In this document: in pieces, positions 33,525 through 42,585 of the stretch | How positions within the stretch are numbered: the stretch's first letter is position 1 | Layout: each line of letters starts with the position of its first letter | Assembly: GCA_040397785.1 (NCBI GenBank) | Contig: JBBAVI010000002.1 | Span: forward strand, 42,096 to 106,095 | DNA: 64,000 nucleotides | DNA from: M3007 sp040397785 | GTDB taxonomy: Bacteria > Bacteroidota > Bacteroidia > Chitinophagales > Saprospiraceae | Direction: 5' to 3' | Translations under genes and position numbers: made by a program | Notes under the pieces: generated by a model | Database searches by the model: none | The model's input: the letters and a program-made list of their open reading frames with translations, nothing else | Told to the model about the DNA's origin: nothing

Positions 33525-34436
33525 ATGCGTAAGTTTTTTGTTCTGCTCATTAAAATCCTGATTTTTGTATCGTTACTCCTGATACGATTAGGTGAGTGGG
33601 ATGTACGCTGGATGTACGAACAATCACGCTACCGCAATGAAATCCCCTACTATGTCAATGCCCTCAGCAGCATCGCGGTTTTTCTGATTTTCCTAGATTT
33701 TGTACAGTTTTTTACTACTTGGTGGTACCGGCGCAGGCACAAAATAAAAGTGGATGATAATTTTATCATTGGCGTCAACCATATTTACTCCCTTTTGCTG
33801 GCCATTGGCATTATTGTGGGCGTTTTATCGCTCTTTCAAATCAATGTCAAAGAACTTTTCACCTCCCTTTCCATCATTTTTGCCGGTTTAGCCATCCTTA
33901 CAAAAGATTATATCTCTAATATGATCAATGGTATGATTGTTACCTTTTCAGGACAATTGAGTATCCATGATAATGTAAAAATCAGGCAACACCGTGGCAA
34001 AATTACCGCCATTACCCTCCAGAACATCCACCTGCTGAACGACGACGACGACATGATTTATGTCCCGAATAATGTTGTAACCACCACCGATGTAGTTAAT
34101 TATACCAAGCGGGAAATCAAAAGAACAAGTATCGACTTCGAAATTGCCCTCCGCCACCTCAAAAACGTAGAAGAACTCGAACAGCAATTGATAGAAGCCC
34201 TGCGCCCTTTCCATGATTTGATTAAAGAAGACAGTTATTACCTGCGGGTAGCAGAAGTTAGAAAAGACAATGTTTCCCTCAAATTTCAATACATTCTCAA
34301 CGAACCAAACAAAGAACTCGAACGCCAAATTCGCCGTAAAGCCATCCGCCGCTTGGTAGAATTGATCAGCGAACGCGAAAAAATTGTAGATAAAATTCCG
34401 GAGATACCGGACGACCTAGGCCATCACATTATATGA
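33525..34436 (+). CDS. MscS-family mechanosensitive channel
   Basis: A 303-residue small-conductance mechanosensitive channel. Hydrophobic helices lie at about residues 5-21, 43-65 and 82-105, followed by the pore-lining helix LFTSLSIIFAGLAILTKDYISNMINGMIV and the MscS beta domain (VKIRQHRGKITAITLQN, VPNNVVTTTDVVNYT). The C-terminal alpha/beta part is cytosolic. It releases solutes on osmotic downshock. Its stop overlaps the YyaL start by ATGA (34433-34436), so the two are translationally coupled. Confidence 0.88.
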   Translation: MRKFFVLLIKILIFVSLLLIRLGEWDVRWMYEQSRYRNEIPYYVNALSSIAVFLIFLDFVQFFTTWWYRRRHKIKVDDNFIIGVNHIYSLLLAIGIIVGVLSLFQINVKELFTSLSIIFAGLAILTKDYISNMINGMIVTFSGQLSIHDNVKIRQHRGKITAITLQNIHLLNDDDDMIYVPNNVVTTTDVVNYTKREIKRTSIDFEIALRHLKNVEELEQQLIEALRPFHDLIKEDSYYLRVAEVRKDNVSLKFQYILNEPNKELERQIRRKAIRRLVELISEREKIVDKIPEIPDDLGHHII

Positions 34437-36505
34437 ACCAACTACAGTACGAAACCTCGCCCTATCTCCTGCAACATGCCCATAATCCCGTGGATTGGTA
34501 TGCCTGGAAGCCCGAAGCCTTTGCACGTGCAAAAGCAGAAAACAAGCCCATTTTGGTCAGTATCGGGTATTCTACTTGCCATTGGTGCCATGTAATGGAG
34601 CGCGAATCCTTTGAAAAAGAAGACGTTGCGGCCTACATGAACGCACATTACATCAACATCAAGGTCGATCGTGAGGAACGGCCCGATGTGGATGCAATTT
34701 ATATGGAGGCCTGCCAAATTCTGACTGGCGGCGGCGGCTGGCCCTTAAACTGTTTTTTGACCCCGGAAGGCAAGCCTTTTTATGCCGGTACTTATTTCCC
34801 GCCAACGCCCGCACATAACCGACCTTCTTGGGTGCAACTGCTGGAACACCTGGCTAATATTTGGGAAACCCAACCGGACGTAGCCCACGAACAAGCCGAT
34901 AAACTCCTTGCCCACATTCAGCGCAACGATGATTTGTTTGTCAAAGCGCCCGAAAATGCGGCCTTGGAAGTCGATTTGGCCAAAACGGAAGGCTCCTTAG
35001 TGCCCAGTATTTTAGAAAATATTTTTTATCAAATGCGGGAACGATTCGACCGAGCCGATGGCGGTTTTGGTGGAGCGCCCAAGTTCCCATCTACCATGGC
35101 CATTCAGTATTTGCTGAACTACCATTATTTTACTGGAAATACAGAAGCGCTGGAGCATGCCGAACTTTCGCTGGAAAAGATGATCCAGGGGGGGATTTAC
35201 GACCAATTGGGCGGCGGATTTGCGCGTTATGCCACCGATCGGGAGTGGTTAATCCCGCATTTTGAAAAAATGTTGTACGATAATGCCTTGTTACTGATGG
35301 TGTTATCCGATGCCTACTTAGTTACCGGCAAAGCGTTGTACCGCGAAACCATCGAAGAAACCATGGAATACCTCCAGCGGGAAATGCTCCACCCGGAAGG
35401 CGGTTTTTACAGCGCACAGGATGCCGACTCGGAAGGAATAGAAGGTAAATTCTTTGTTTGGCAAAAATCGGAAGTAGATGAAATCCTGGGCTCGGATGCT
35501 GATTTGTTCAACGCTTTTTATGATGTGACCGAACAAGGCAACTGGGAGCATCAGAATATTCTTTGGCGTTTGGCTTCTTATGAGCAATTTGCAGCAGGGG
35601 TAAAAATGCCTGTCGAAACACTGAAAGCACGCCTCAAAGTATGTCGGGAAAAACTATTTGCCGAGCGCTCCAAACGTATTTACCCCGGCCTCGACGATAA
35701 GATCATCCTCGGTTGGAATGCCTTAATGGTTTCTGCCTGTGTACGGGCTTACACGGCCCTAGGCCACGAAAACTACCGGGAAATGGCCGTACGCAACCTG
35801 GCATTTTTAGAAGAAAAATTCAAAACAGCGGCAGAACGCCCTTTACTACACGTTTGGAAAAATGGACAGGCGCAGTACGAAGCGTTCATAGATGATTATG
35901 CCTACCTGATTGCAGCGCTGATCGATGTGTATCAAATCACGTTTGACATCCGTTATTTACAAACCGCTGAAAAATATACGGAAGTGGTTTTAAGTTACTT
36001 TGAGGACAAGGCAACCGGACTGTTTTTTTACACCGCAGAAGGGCAGGAAGATATTATTTTAAGAAAAAAGGACCTATACGACAATGCAACACCTTCTGGG
36101 AATAGTACGATGGTCTTAAACCTGCAAAGGCTGGGCATTTTGCTCGATCAAAGTGCCTGGCGGGCCAAAGGCAGCCAGATGCTGCAGGCGATGCGTGAAA
36201 CCATTGAGCGATATCCCTTGTCCTTTGAGCGTTGGGCCACCGCCTTGATGCAAGAAATTTACCCACCCCACGAAATAGCAGTGGTCGGGAAAGATGCAAT
36301 TGCACAAGCCATGGCCCTTCAAAAAATATTTGTGCCCAATAAAGTGATTGCCGCAAGTGTGCTTGAGACAGATAAACTTCCATTATTAGCAGGAAAGACA
36401 GCCGGCGACAACACCTATATATATGTATGCCGTAATTTTGTTTGTCAGCGCCCAGTCGTATCTTTGGATGCGTTCCGGGAACTACTTCAACTTAAAGTAG
36501 TCTAA
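34433..36505 (+). CDS. YyaL/DUF255 thioredoxin-domain protein
   Basis: A 690-residue protein of the DUF255/YyaL family (related to mammalian SPATA20). Residues 1-165 are a thioredoxin-like domain with Cys49-His-Trp-Cys52 after SIGYST; the rest is an (alpha/alpha) barrel resembling N-acylglucosamine 2-epimerases (FGGAPKFPS, DQLGGGFARYATD, HFEKMLYDNALLL, DADSEGIEGKFFVW, TPSGNSTM). No activity is established. There is no signal peptide. It is coupled to the MscS gene and lies 19 bases before porP, so read-through into the secretion locus is possible. Confidence 0.88.
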   Translation: MNQLQYETSPYLLQHAHNPVDWYAWKPEAFARAKAENKPILVSIGYSTCHWCHVMERESFEKEDVAAYMNAHYINIKVDREERPDVDAIYMEACQILTGGGGWPLNCFLTPEGKPFYAGTYFPPTPAHNRPSWVQLLEHLANIWETQPDVAHEQADKLLAHIQRNDDLFVKAPENAALEVDLAKTEGSLVPSILENIFYQMRERFDRADGGFGGAPKFPSTMAIQYLLNYHYFTGNTEALEHAELSLEKMIQGGIYDQLGGGFARYATDREWLIPHFEKMLYDNALLLMVLSDAYLVTGKALYRETIEETMEYLQREMLHPEGGFYSAQDADSEGIEGKFFVWQKSEVDEILGSDADLFNAFYDVTEQGNWEHQNILWRLASYEQFAAGVKMPVETLKARLKVCREKLFAERSKRIYPGLDDKIILGWNALMVSACVRAYTALGHENYREMAVRNLAFLEEKFKTAAERPLLHVWKNGQAQYEAFIDDYAYLIAALIDVYQITFDIRYLQTAEKYTEVVLSYFEDKATGLFFYTAEGQEDIILRKKDLYDNATPSGNSTMVLNLQRLGILLDQSAWRAKGSQMLQAMRETIERYPLSFERWATALMQEIYPPHEIAVVGKDAIAQAMALQKIFVPNKVIAASVLETDKLPLLAGKTAGDNTYIYVCRNFVCQRPVVSLDAFRELLQLKVV

Positions 36506-36524
36506 AAGCCAAAAGCGCCAAGCC

Positions 36525-37502
36525 ATGAAAATAATTTTTACCTTGATCTTATCTGGTTTATTGGGTACCGTTTGTGCACAGCAACTGACCCAATATAGTC
36601 TGTACATGCTCAATCCGTACGGTCTTAATCCGGCATATGCGGGTATGGAAAACTCTTTGATTGCCACAGGCGTGTATCGGCAACAGTGGTCGGGGTTAAA
36701 AGGAGCGCCGTTATCGCAGCACATAAACGCCCATTTACCTTTATACCGCATCAACAGCGGCTTGGGTTTTCGGCTCGAAAACGATGGAATAGGTGCCCAC
36801 CGCGCCACTGCCGGGTATTTAAGTTACAGTTACCATCAGGAATTGGGGCGAAACACGATCTTATCGATTGGGGTAAGCGGCGGATATTTGCAATATAGTT
36901 TGGACGGCGACAAATTGCGGGCACCGCAGGGCACCTATGTGGAGCCTGGAGGAATATTTGACCACAACGATCCTTATTTACCGGAAGGGAAAGTAACCGC
37001 CGGGACGCCCGTCGGGGAAGTCGGTTTGTATTTAAAAATAAAAAAGTGGAGCATCGGTGCAGCAGTACAACCCGTTTTTGCACCTTCATTAAGTACGACG
37101 AAAAGTGGAGGATTTCGTTTAACACCCAATCGGCATTACTTGATGACAGTGAATTATGCGTTTGACGCAGGAGAAAACGTACAGGTGCAACCGTCCGTAT
37201 TAGTTAAAAGTGACATAACGAAGACACAAACAGATATTTCCTGTTTGGCGCGATACAGAGAAAATATATTTGCCGGCGCTTCGTTTAGGGGAATCGGCAC
37301 GAAAGGAAATGACGCAGCAGTGTTATTTGGTGGATTTAAGTTGAATGAGAGAACAATTTTGGCTTATTCGTTCGATATTCCCCTGTCGCCCCTTAATTCC
37401 GTCAATCGAGGAAGTCACGAATTATTGTTGCGGTATGACCTAAATAAAACAATAGGTGCAGGAAAATTACCGCCGGTGATATATAATCCCCGATTTTTGT
37501 GA
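36525..37502 (+). CDS. porP: PorP/SprF-family type IX secretion outer-membrane protein
   Basis: A 325-residue outer-membrane beta-barrel with signal peptide (to TVCAQ). PorP/SprF signs are QLTQYSLYMLNPYGLNPAYAGME at the start, RQQWSGLKGAP, and a C-terminal ending RFL after repeated amphipathic strands. PorP-type proteins work with the type IX secretion machine, some as substrate-specific anchors with SprA-type components. The gene directly precedes gldKLMN, the arrangement seen in other Bacteroidota. Confidence 0.9.
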   Translation: MKIIFTLILSGLLGTVCAQQLTQYSLYMLNPYGLNPAYAGMENSLIATGVYRQQWSGLKGAPLSQHINAHLPLYRINSGLGFRLENDGIGAHRATAGYLSYSYHQELGRNTILSIGVSGGYLQYSLDGDKLRAPQGTYVEPGGIFDHNDPYLPEGKVTAGTPVGEVGLYLKIKKWSIGAAVQPVFAPSLSTTKSGGFRLTPNRHYLMTVNYAFDAGENVQVQPSVLVKSDITKTQTDISCLARYRENIFAGASFRGIGTKGNDAAVLFGGFKLNERTILAYSFDIPLSPLNSVNRGSHELLLRYDLNKTIGAGKLPPVIYNPRFL

Positions 37503-37725
37503 TATTTGCGCTCGCTGTTGCAGGAAAAATATGTTTTTTCTTAAAAATGTTAAGACGCATACAATGAAACGTTAAAATTCCGTTTCTGTCCTGCTTTCGC
37601 AACGCGATTTTCTTCAATAAGCCAATTTTATTTGGAATTCTTTTTCTGTGAAAGATTAATCCAATATCTTTACGACCACTTTTTCCAAACCGAATAATTA
37701 AAGTAGGTAAACACGGGTGTTTAAC

Positions 37726-38997
37726 ATGAAAAAAATGCAAAAATTACTCCTGCTTCTGCTCCTCTTCGCAGCAGTTGCTGCTCCCTCTTGTGGCCGTAAG
37801 GAAAGCGGCCAGCTCGTAGGTGTTCTCAACCGTCCTCAATGGAAAGGTATCAACCCTTATGGCATGGTGTACGTGCCTTCTGGTACCCTGCACGTTGGTA
37901 CGGGTGATGAAGACCTCAGCAAACAAATGGTTGCACGACCACGGTCAATCTCTATCCAGGGTTTCTTCATGGATGATACAGAGATCACCAACAACGAGTA
38001 TCGTCAGTTTGTTCAATGGGTTGCTGACTCGATTGCGCACCGCGCACTGGAGCACACCATCGAAGAAACCGAGAACGATCAGCAACCGCCACAAAATTTG
38101 ATCGACTGGGAACAGGAGATTGATTGGGAAGGCGAAAACGAAGATGGCGGCAGCGCTTTGGAAGACATGTACTACCAGGGCAACGAACGCTTTGCAGGTC
38201 GCAAAGAAATTGATGTAACCAAACTGGTCTTCGAGTTCCAGTGGTACGATTGGCAGCAGGCTGCACATGACCGTTCATCAAACCGTACGAGTCATATTCA
38301 CCGCGAAAAGATCAAGGTCTATCCTGATACTTTGTGCTGGGTACGCGATTATGCTTATTCTTACAATGAGCCAATGACACGTAACTATTTCTGGCACCCT
38401 GCATTCGACGAATATCCCGTTGTAGGTGTAAACTGGAAAATGTCAAAAGCATTCTGCTACTGGCGCAGCAAAGTATGGGACATGTATAGCGAAGACGGTA
38501 TCAACACAGAAGATTTCCGCCTTCCAACAGAATCCGAATGGGAATACGCAGCACGTGGTGGTCGTGCAGAAGCGCCATACCCATGGGGTGCATACTACAC
38601 CCGCAATGCAAAAGGTTGCTTGTTGGCAAACTTCAAACCAGGTCGCGGTAACTATCCAGAAGATGGCGGTTTGTACACCGTGAAAGCCGATGGATACTAT
38701 CCAAATGATTACGGTTTGTACTGTATGGCTGGTAACGTTGCTGAATGGACTGAAACAGCGTTCTACGAAAATGCATATACTTTCATGCACGATTTGAATC
38801 CAGACATCCGTTATGATGCGAAAGATTCTGATCCAATCACCGCAAAACGCAAAGTAATTCGCGGCGGTTCATGGAAAGATATTGCGTTCTTCCTGCAAAC
38901 AGGTAACCGCACATTCGAATACCAGGATACCACAAAATGTTACATTGGTTTCCGTTGCGTATTGACCTTCTTGGGCCGTTCTATTAACGACTTCTAG
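37726..38997 (+). CDS. gldK: Gliding motility / type IX secretion lipoprotein GldK
   Basis: A 423-residue outer-membrane lipoprotein. Signal peptide MKKMQKLLLLLLLF ends at the lipobox-like AAPSC. The rest is a formylglycine-generating-enzyme (SUMF1-like) fold: YVPSGTLHVG, FFMDDTEITNNEYRQF, RLPTESEWEYAARGG, MAGNVAEWTE, RKVIRGGSWKD and FRCVL. GldK (PorK) forms, with GldN, the periplasmic ring of the type IX secretion system. The GTG at 37717 would add three residues; the ATG at 37726 begins the signal peptide. A hairpin terminator follows at 39013-39087. Confidence 0.95.
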   Translation: MKKMQKLLLLLLLFAAVAAPSCGRKESGQLVGVLNRPQWKGINPYGMVYVPSGTLHVGTGDEDLSKQMVARPRSISIQGFFMDDTEITNNEYRQFVQWVADSIAHRALEHTIEETENDQQPPQNLIDWEQEIDWEGENEDGGSALEDMYYQGNERFAGRKEIDVTKLVFEFQWYDWQQAAHDRSSNRTSHIHREKIKVYPDTLCWVRDYAYSYNEPMTRNYFWHPAFDEYPVVGVNWKMSKAFCYWRSKVWDMYSEDGINTEDFRLPTESEWEYAARGGRAEAPYPWGAYYTRNAKGCLLANFKPGRGNYPEDGGLYTVKADGYYPNDYGLYCMAGNVAEWTETAFYENAYTFMHDLNPDIRYDAKDSDPITAKRKVIRGGSWKDIAFFLQTGNRTFEYQDTTKCYIGFRCVLTFLGRSINDF

Positions 38998-39325
38998 TAA
39001 TAGGTTGATTTTCAAGGGGCAAAACGTTTGCAAATATTTGAGCAACAAGATTTTATTCAATCTTATCTCGTTTTGCCCCTTGTTTTTAATAAGCCTTTTG
39101 GGGCCTCCTCTCCCTCATCCGATTTTCGTCAAAAAAATACGGTCCAAAAATCTCCAGGCATCACAGTTGTTTGCTTATAGCGGACATTTGTAATGTCAGG
39201 GCATGATTTTAGCCGGTTTTTATACCATCCATCACCTGTGATTGCTATTTTTGCGCCGAATTGGCGACAAAACACAAATATCGATCGCTGATCTTTTTGT
39301 AAACTGCTAAAAAGTTTTAAAAACA
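38998..39325. other. 328-base gldK-gldL intergenic region
   Basis: Contains a strong hairpin with T-tract (39013-39087) and a possible -7 box TATTTTTG at 39246-39253, 72 nt before the gldL ATG. This suggests that gldL can be transcribed separately from gldK. No open frame of note. Confidence 0.6.
39013..39087 (+). terminator. Hairpin terminator between gldK and gldL
   Basis: CAAGGGGCAAAACG (39013-39026) pairs perfectly with CGTTTTGCCCCTTG (39069-39082), followed by five T. The 42-base loop holds a second small stem AAGATT/AATCTT. Confidence 0.8.
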
Positions 39326-39916
39326 ATGAGTTTCGTAAAAAGCAAAGGCTTTAAGTACTTCAAAAACCTCATGATTGGCGTTGGCGCCGCGTTCGTTCTC
39401 GCAGGTGCACTCTTCAAACTCGAATCTTGGGAAGGCGCATCCGAAATGTTGATCCTCGGTATGAGTATCGAGATTTTCATCTTCTTGATGTTAGGTCTTA
39501 TCGGACCTGATCCGGATTACTATTGGGACAAATTGTACCCAGGTCTTTCAGACTATGGTGCACGTCTTCAGCCATTGACTGCTGGTGGTGTCCAACAGCC
39601 TGAATTCCAACCAATACATGGTGACGTTGTAGAACGTCAACTGGGCGGTATGTTGACCGAATTGCAGTCTATGTCTAAAAGCATGGGCGCATTGAAAGCG
39701 TTACAAGAAGTTGATTTCTCTGGTACTTCTGAACAAATGAAAACCATGAGCAACTTCTACGCTAAAATGAACGAGGCTATGTCTGACATGGCTAAATCAA
39801 CAGAAGACGTGAAGGCTTACAAAGACCAATTGACTTCTTTGAACAAGAACCTTGGTTCATTGAATACTGTGTACGGCAATATGTTGTCTGCAATGTCAAA
39901 CATCGGTCGTCAATAA
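39326..39916 (+). CDS. gldL: Gliding motility / type IX secretion motor protein GldL
   Basis: A 196-residue inner-membrane protein with two helices (about 14-34 and 42-62) and a cytoplasmic, Met/Ser-rich coiled coil. The motif FKLESWEGASEMLILGMSIE contains the conserved Glu of the second helix, implicated in proton-driven motor function with GldM. GldL forms the stator-like ring of the gliding/type IX motor. gldM follows 59 bases later. Confidence 0.95.
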   Translation: MSFVKSKGFKYFKNLMIGVGAAFVLAGALFKLESWEGASEMLILGMSIEIFIFLMLGLIGPDPDYYWDKLYPGLSDYGARLQPLTAGGVQQPEFQPIHGDVVERQLGGMLTELQSMSKSMGALKALQEVDFSGTSEQMKTMSNFYAKMNEAMSDMAKSTEDVKAYKDQLTSLNKNLGSLNTVYGNMLSAMSNIGRQ

Positions 39917-39975
39917 TTTTTGCGACGCTACAATTGGTAAAACCATCCAATCACAATCAAAAAAATTAAAGACCT

Positions 39976-41499
39976 ATGTCTATACCAAAGGAGCCGCGGC
40001 AGCTCATGATCAACCTGATGTACCTGGTTTTGACTGCACTGCTGGCACTGAACGTATCTGCTGAGGTAATGAATGCCTTCTTTTCGCTCGATAAAGGGAT
40101 GAAAAGCAGTACCGCAATTGTTCAAAAGAATAATGAGCAACTGATGGCAGGCATTAATAAGCAAGCAGATGCATACAAAAAACCTGAAAACGAAAAGTAT
40201 CGTACTAATGCACAACAAGCATTGCAGGTTTCTGACGAATTCATCGCATTCATTGAAGATATCCGCAAAGATCTTTTTGCAAAAGCAGGTGGCCCGAACC
40301 CAAAAGTTGAGGGACAGCCCAAAGATATCCGTAACAAAGATTTGACTACCCGCATTTTCGTAAACGAAGGTTTGGGAGACAAAATTCAACAACGTCTGGA
40401 AGAAACACGCAAAAAACTGATTGAACTTGCCGATAACGACAAGCCTACAGCAGATGCACTTCCTTTAGATATTGAAAAATTGCCAGCAGACACTAAAGCA
40501 AAAAACTGGTCTGAATTCAAATTCAAACAAATGCCAGTGGCTGCGATTTTCCCAATTTTAGGTAAAATTCAAAGTGATGCGAAAAACTCGGCTACAGCAG
40601 TGTTAAACTACTGTGCTACGAAAGTAGGTGGTGTTGACATTAAATTCGATGAATTTGAACCGGTGATTTCTGCCTCTAAAGGCTATGTAATCAGCGGCGA
40701 CAAATACGAGGCCGACGTATTCCTGAGCGCACGGAGTTCTACCGCCAACAATATCAGCATCAATGTAGATGGCTCTAGCCTTCCAGTTGAAGCGGGAAAA
40801 GCGAAATACGTAACTGGAACCAACTCAACCGGAACAAAAACGTACAAGGTAAACATCAATGTGAGAAATCCATTGAACAACGAAACCAAAACTTATTCGA
40901 AAGATTTCTCTTACGAAGTAGGTCAGCGTTCTTGCTCTGTTCAGTTGGATAAAATGAACGTATTCTACATTGGTGTAGACAACCCGATCACGGTGGCTGC
41001 TGCTGGTGTTTCCTCCAATGATTTGAAAGTAAACGCAAGCGGTGTTACCTTGAACAACGATGGTAAAGCACACTACATCGTACGTGCAACAACACCTGGT
41101 GAAGCAACTATTACGCTTTCAGGTGGCGGTTTGCCAGCAACTTCGTTCAAATACCGCGTAAAACGCATCCCTGACCCAGTTCCATTGCTCGGCGCTAAGC
41201 ACAAAAGCAAAGCAATGGCAAATGGTGAGTTCAAGGCGCAAGGCGGTGTTGCCGGTGTACTGGAAAACTTCGACTTCGAAGCAAAATGCGATATCGTTGG
41301 TTTTGAAGTAACTTACCTGCCTAAACGTCAGGATCCGGTTACCAAACAAAACGGTGGCGCACGCTGGAACGGAGATGTACAAGACTGGATCAATAAAGCG
41401 AAACCAGGCGACGCGTACTTCTTCGATGATATCAAAACAAAATGTCCTGGCGATGCTGTACCGCGTAATATCGGCGGTCTGGCGTTCAAAATTCGTTAA
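39976..41499 (+). CDS. gldM: Gliding motility / type IX secretion motor protein GldM
   Basis: A 507-residue protein with a single N-terminal helix (MINLMYLVLTALLALNVS) and a large periplasmic part made of four domains (D1 helical, D2-D4 Ig-like). Typical start MSIPKEPRQLMINLMYLVLT. GldM dimers project across the periplasm from the GldL ring to the GldK/GldN ring, transmitting motion. A T-tailed hairpin follows at 41511-41551, before gldN. Confidence 0.96.
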   Translation: MSIPKEPRQLMINLMYLVLTALLALNVSAEVMNAFFSLDKGMKSSTAIVQKNNEQLMAGINKQADAYKKPENEKYRTNAQQALQVSDEFIAFIEDIRKDLFAKAGGPNPKVEGQPKDIRNKDLTTRIFVNEGLGDKIQQRLEETRKKLIELADNDKPTADALPLDIEKLPADTKAKNWSEFKFKQMPVAAIFPILGKIQSDAKNSATAVLNYCATKVGGVDIKFDEFEPVISASKGYVISGDKYEADVFLSARSSTANNISINVDGSSLPVEAGKAKYVTGTNSTGTKTYKVNINVRNPLNNETKTYSKDFSYEVGQRSCSVQLDKMNVFYIGVDNPITVAAAGVSSNDLKVNASGVTLNNDGKAHYIVRATTPGEATITLSGGGLPATSFKYRVKRIPDPVPLLGAKHKSKAMANGEFKAQGGVAGVLENFDFEAKCDIVGFEVTYLPKRQDPVTKQNGGARWNGDVQDWINKAKPGDAYFFDDIKTKCPGDAVPRNIGGLAFKIR

Positions 41500-41510
41500 G
41501 ACTACAATAC

Positions 41511-41551
41511 ACTGCTTCAGTCGGCGTTTAATTCCGGCTGAAGCAGTTTTT
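41511..41551 (+). terminator. Hairpin terminator between gldM and gldN
   Basis: ACTGCTTCAGTCGG (41511-41524) pairs with CCGGCTGAAGCAGT (41534-41547), with one U-G pair, then a T-tract to 41551. It would reduce read-through into gldN, which has no recognisable promoter box in the next 57 bases. Confidence 0.85.
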
Positions 41552-41608
41552 ACAATCGCTTACGCACAACAACACTATTCTATCAACTCATAATCAACCT
41601 AGCGAGTC

Positions 41609-42505
41609 ATGCAAACTTTTATAAAATGGACTTGCCTGTGCCTGTTGCTGGTTTTTTCCACGAGCACAGCCGTACTGGCACAGATCAACGAAGAAGTTGA
41701 AACTACCACTACCAATACCGAAGAAACTGAGGTGATCCAGGAGGGCGAAGCTCCCCTTGATGACATCGTCAAAAAAGATATTATGTTGGAACGCCGCGTT
41801 TTGGCGTATCAGCCTATTCGCGAAAGCGACATCTTTTGGGAAAAGCGCATTTGGCGTATTATCGACGTACGTGAAAAAATGAACCTTCCTTTCGCGTATC
41901 CAGAAGAACCTTTCTTCAAAATTCTTTCCGACGCTGCTACCAAAGGCGATTTGCCTGTATATAGCACCGACGAAGAAGGCGCCAAGTTCAAAAAACGGAT
42001 GAGCACGGATGATGTGTTGTCTATGTTGTCTAAAACGGACACCGTCGTAACCTTCGACCCGGAAACATACGAGGAAAAAGTACAAATTGTACGCAATGAT
42101 ATCAACTGGGAAGATGTGAAGCGCTTCCGCTTGAAGGAAATATGGTTCTTTGATAAAGAAACCTCTACCCTCCAAGTGCGCATCCTGGGTATCGCGCCAA
42201 TGATCGACGTAAAAGATAACGAAGGCAACTTCCGTTTTGAGAAGCCGATGTTTTGGGTGTACTACCCGCAAGCACGTGAATTGTTTGCACGCCACCGCGT
42301 ATTTACGCCAGGCGGCAACCAAAATGCGACCATTTCTTGGGAAGATCTCTTTGAAATGCGCTATTTCGCAAGCTACATCTACAAAGAATCAAACGTGTAC
42401 GATCGTAAAATCGAAGAATACCTGCAAGGTGTTGATTTGCTGATGGAGTCTGAAAAAATCAAAAATGAGATTTTCAACTTCGAGCACGATTTGTGGCAGT
42501 ACTAG
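41609..42505 (+). CDS. gldN: Gliding motility / type IX secretion protein GldN
   Basis: A 298-residue periplasmic protein with signal peptide (cleavage near VLAQ), followed by an acidic Thr/Glu-rich linker and the GldN core (ERRVLAYQPIRESDIFWEKRIWRIIDVREKMN, FRLKEIWFFDKETS, FWVYYPQARE). GldN binds GldK to form the periplasmic ring of the type IX secretion system. Length and order porP-gldK-gldL-gldM-gldN are canonical. A strong terminator ends the locus. Confidence 0.95.
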   Translation: MQTFIKWTCLCLLLVFSTSTAVLAQINEEVETTTTNTEETEVIQEGEAPLDDIVKKDIMLERRVLAYQPIRESDIFWEKRIWRIIDVREKMNLPFAYPEEPFFKILSDAATKGDLPVYSTDEEGAKFKKRMSTDDVLSMLSKTDTVVTFDPETYEEKVQIVRNDINWEDVKRFRLKEIWFFDKETSTLQVRILGIAPMIDVKDNEGNFRFEKPMFWVYYPQARELFARHRVFTPGGNQNATISWEDLFEMRYFASYIYKESNVYDRKIEEYLQGVDLLMESEKIKNEIFNFEHDLWQY

Positions 42506-42523
42506 AATTTAGTTACCTGATTC

Positions 42524-42563
42524 AAAAAGGGTTTTGTCAGAATATCTGGCAAAACCCTTTTTT
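42524..42563 (+). terminator. Terminator after gldN
   Basis: AAAAAGGGTTTTGTCAGA (42524-42541) pairs with TCTGGCAAAACCCTTTTT, with six T. It closes the gliding locus and also faces the convergent Smr gene. Confidence 0.9.
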
Positions 42564-42585
42564 ATTATATGCTTACGCAATAAGC

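Noticed and set aside
41594..42322. 242-codon minus-strand frame opposite gldN
   Set aside because: Antisense shadow; gldN on the plus strand has signal peptide and family motifs.
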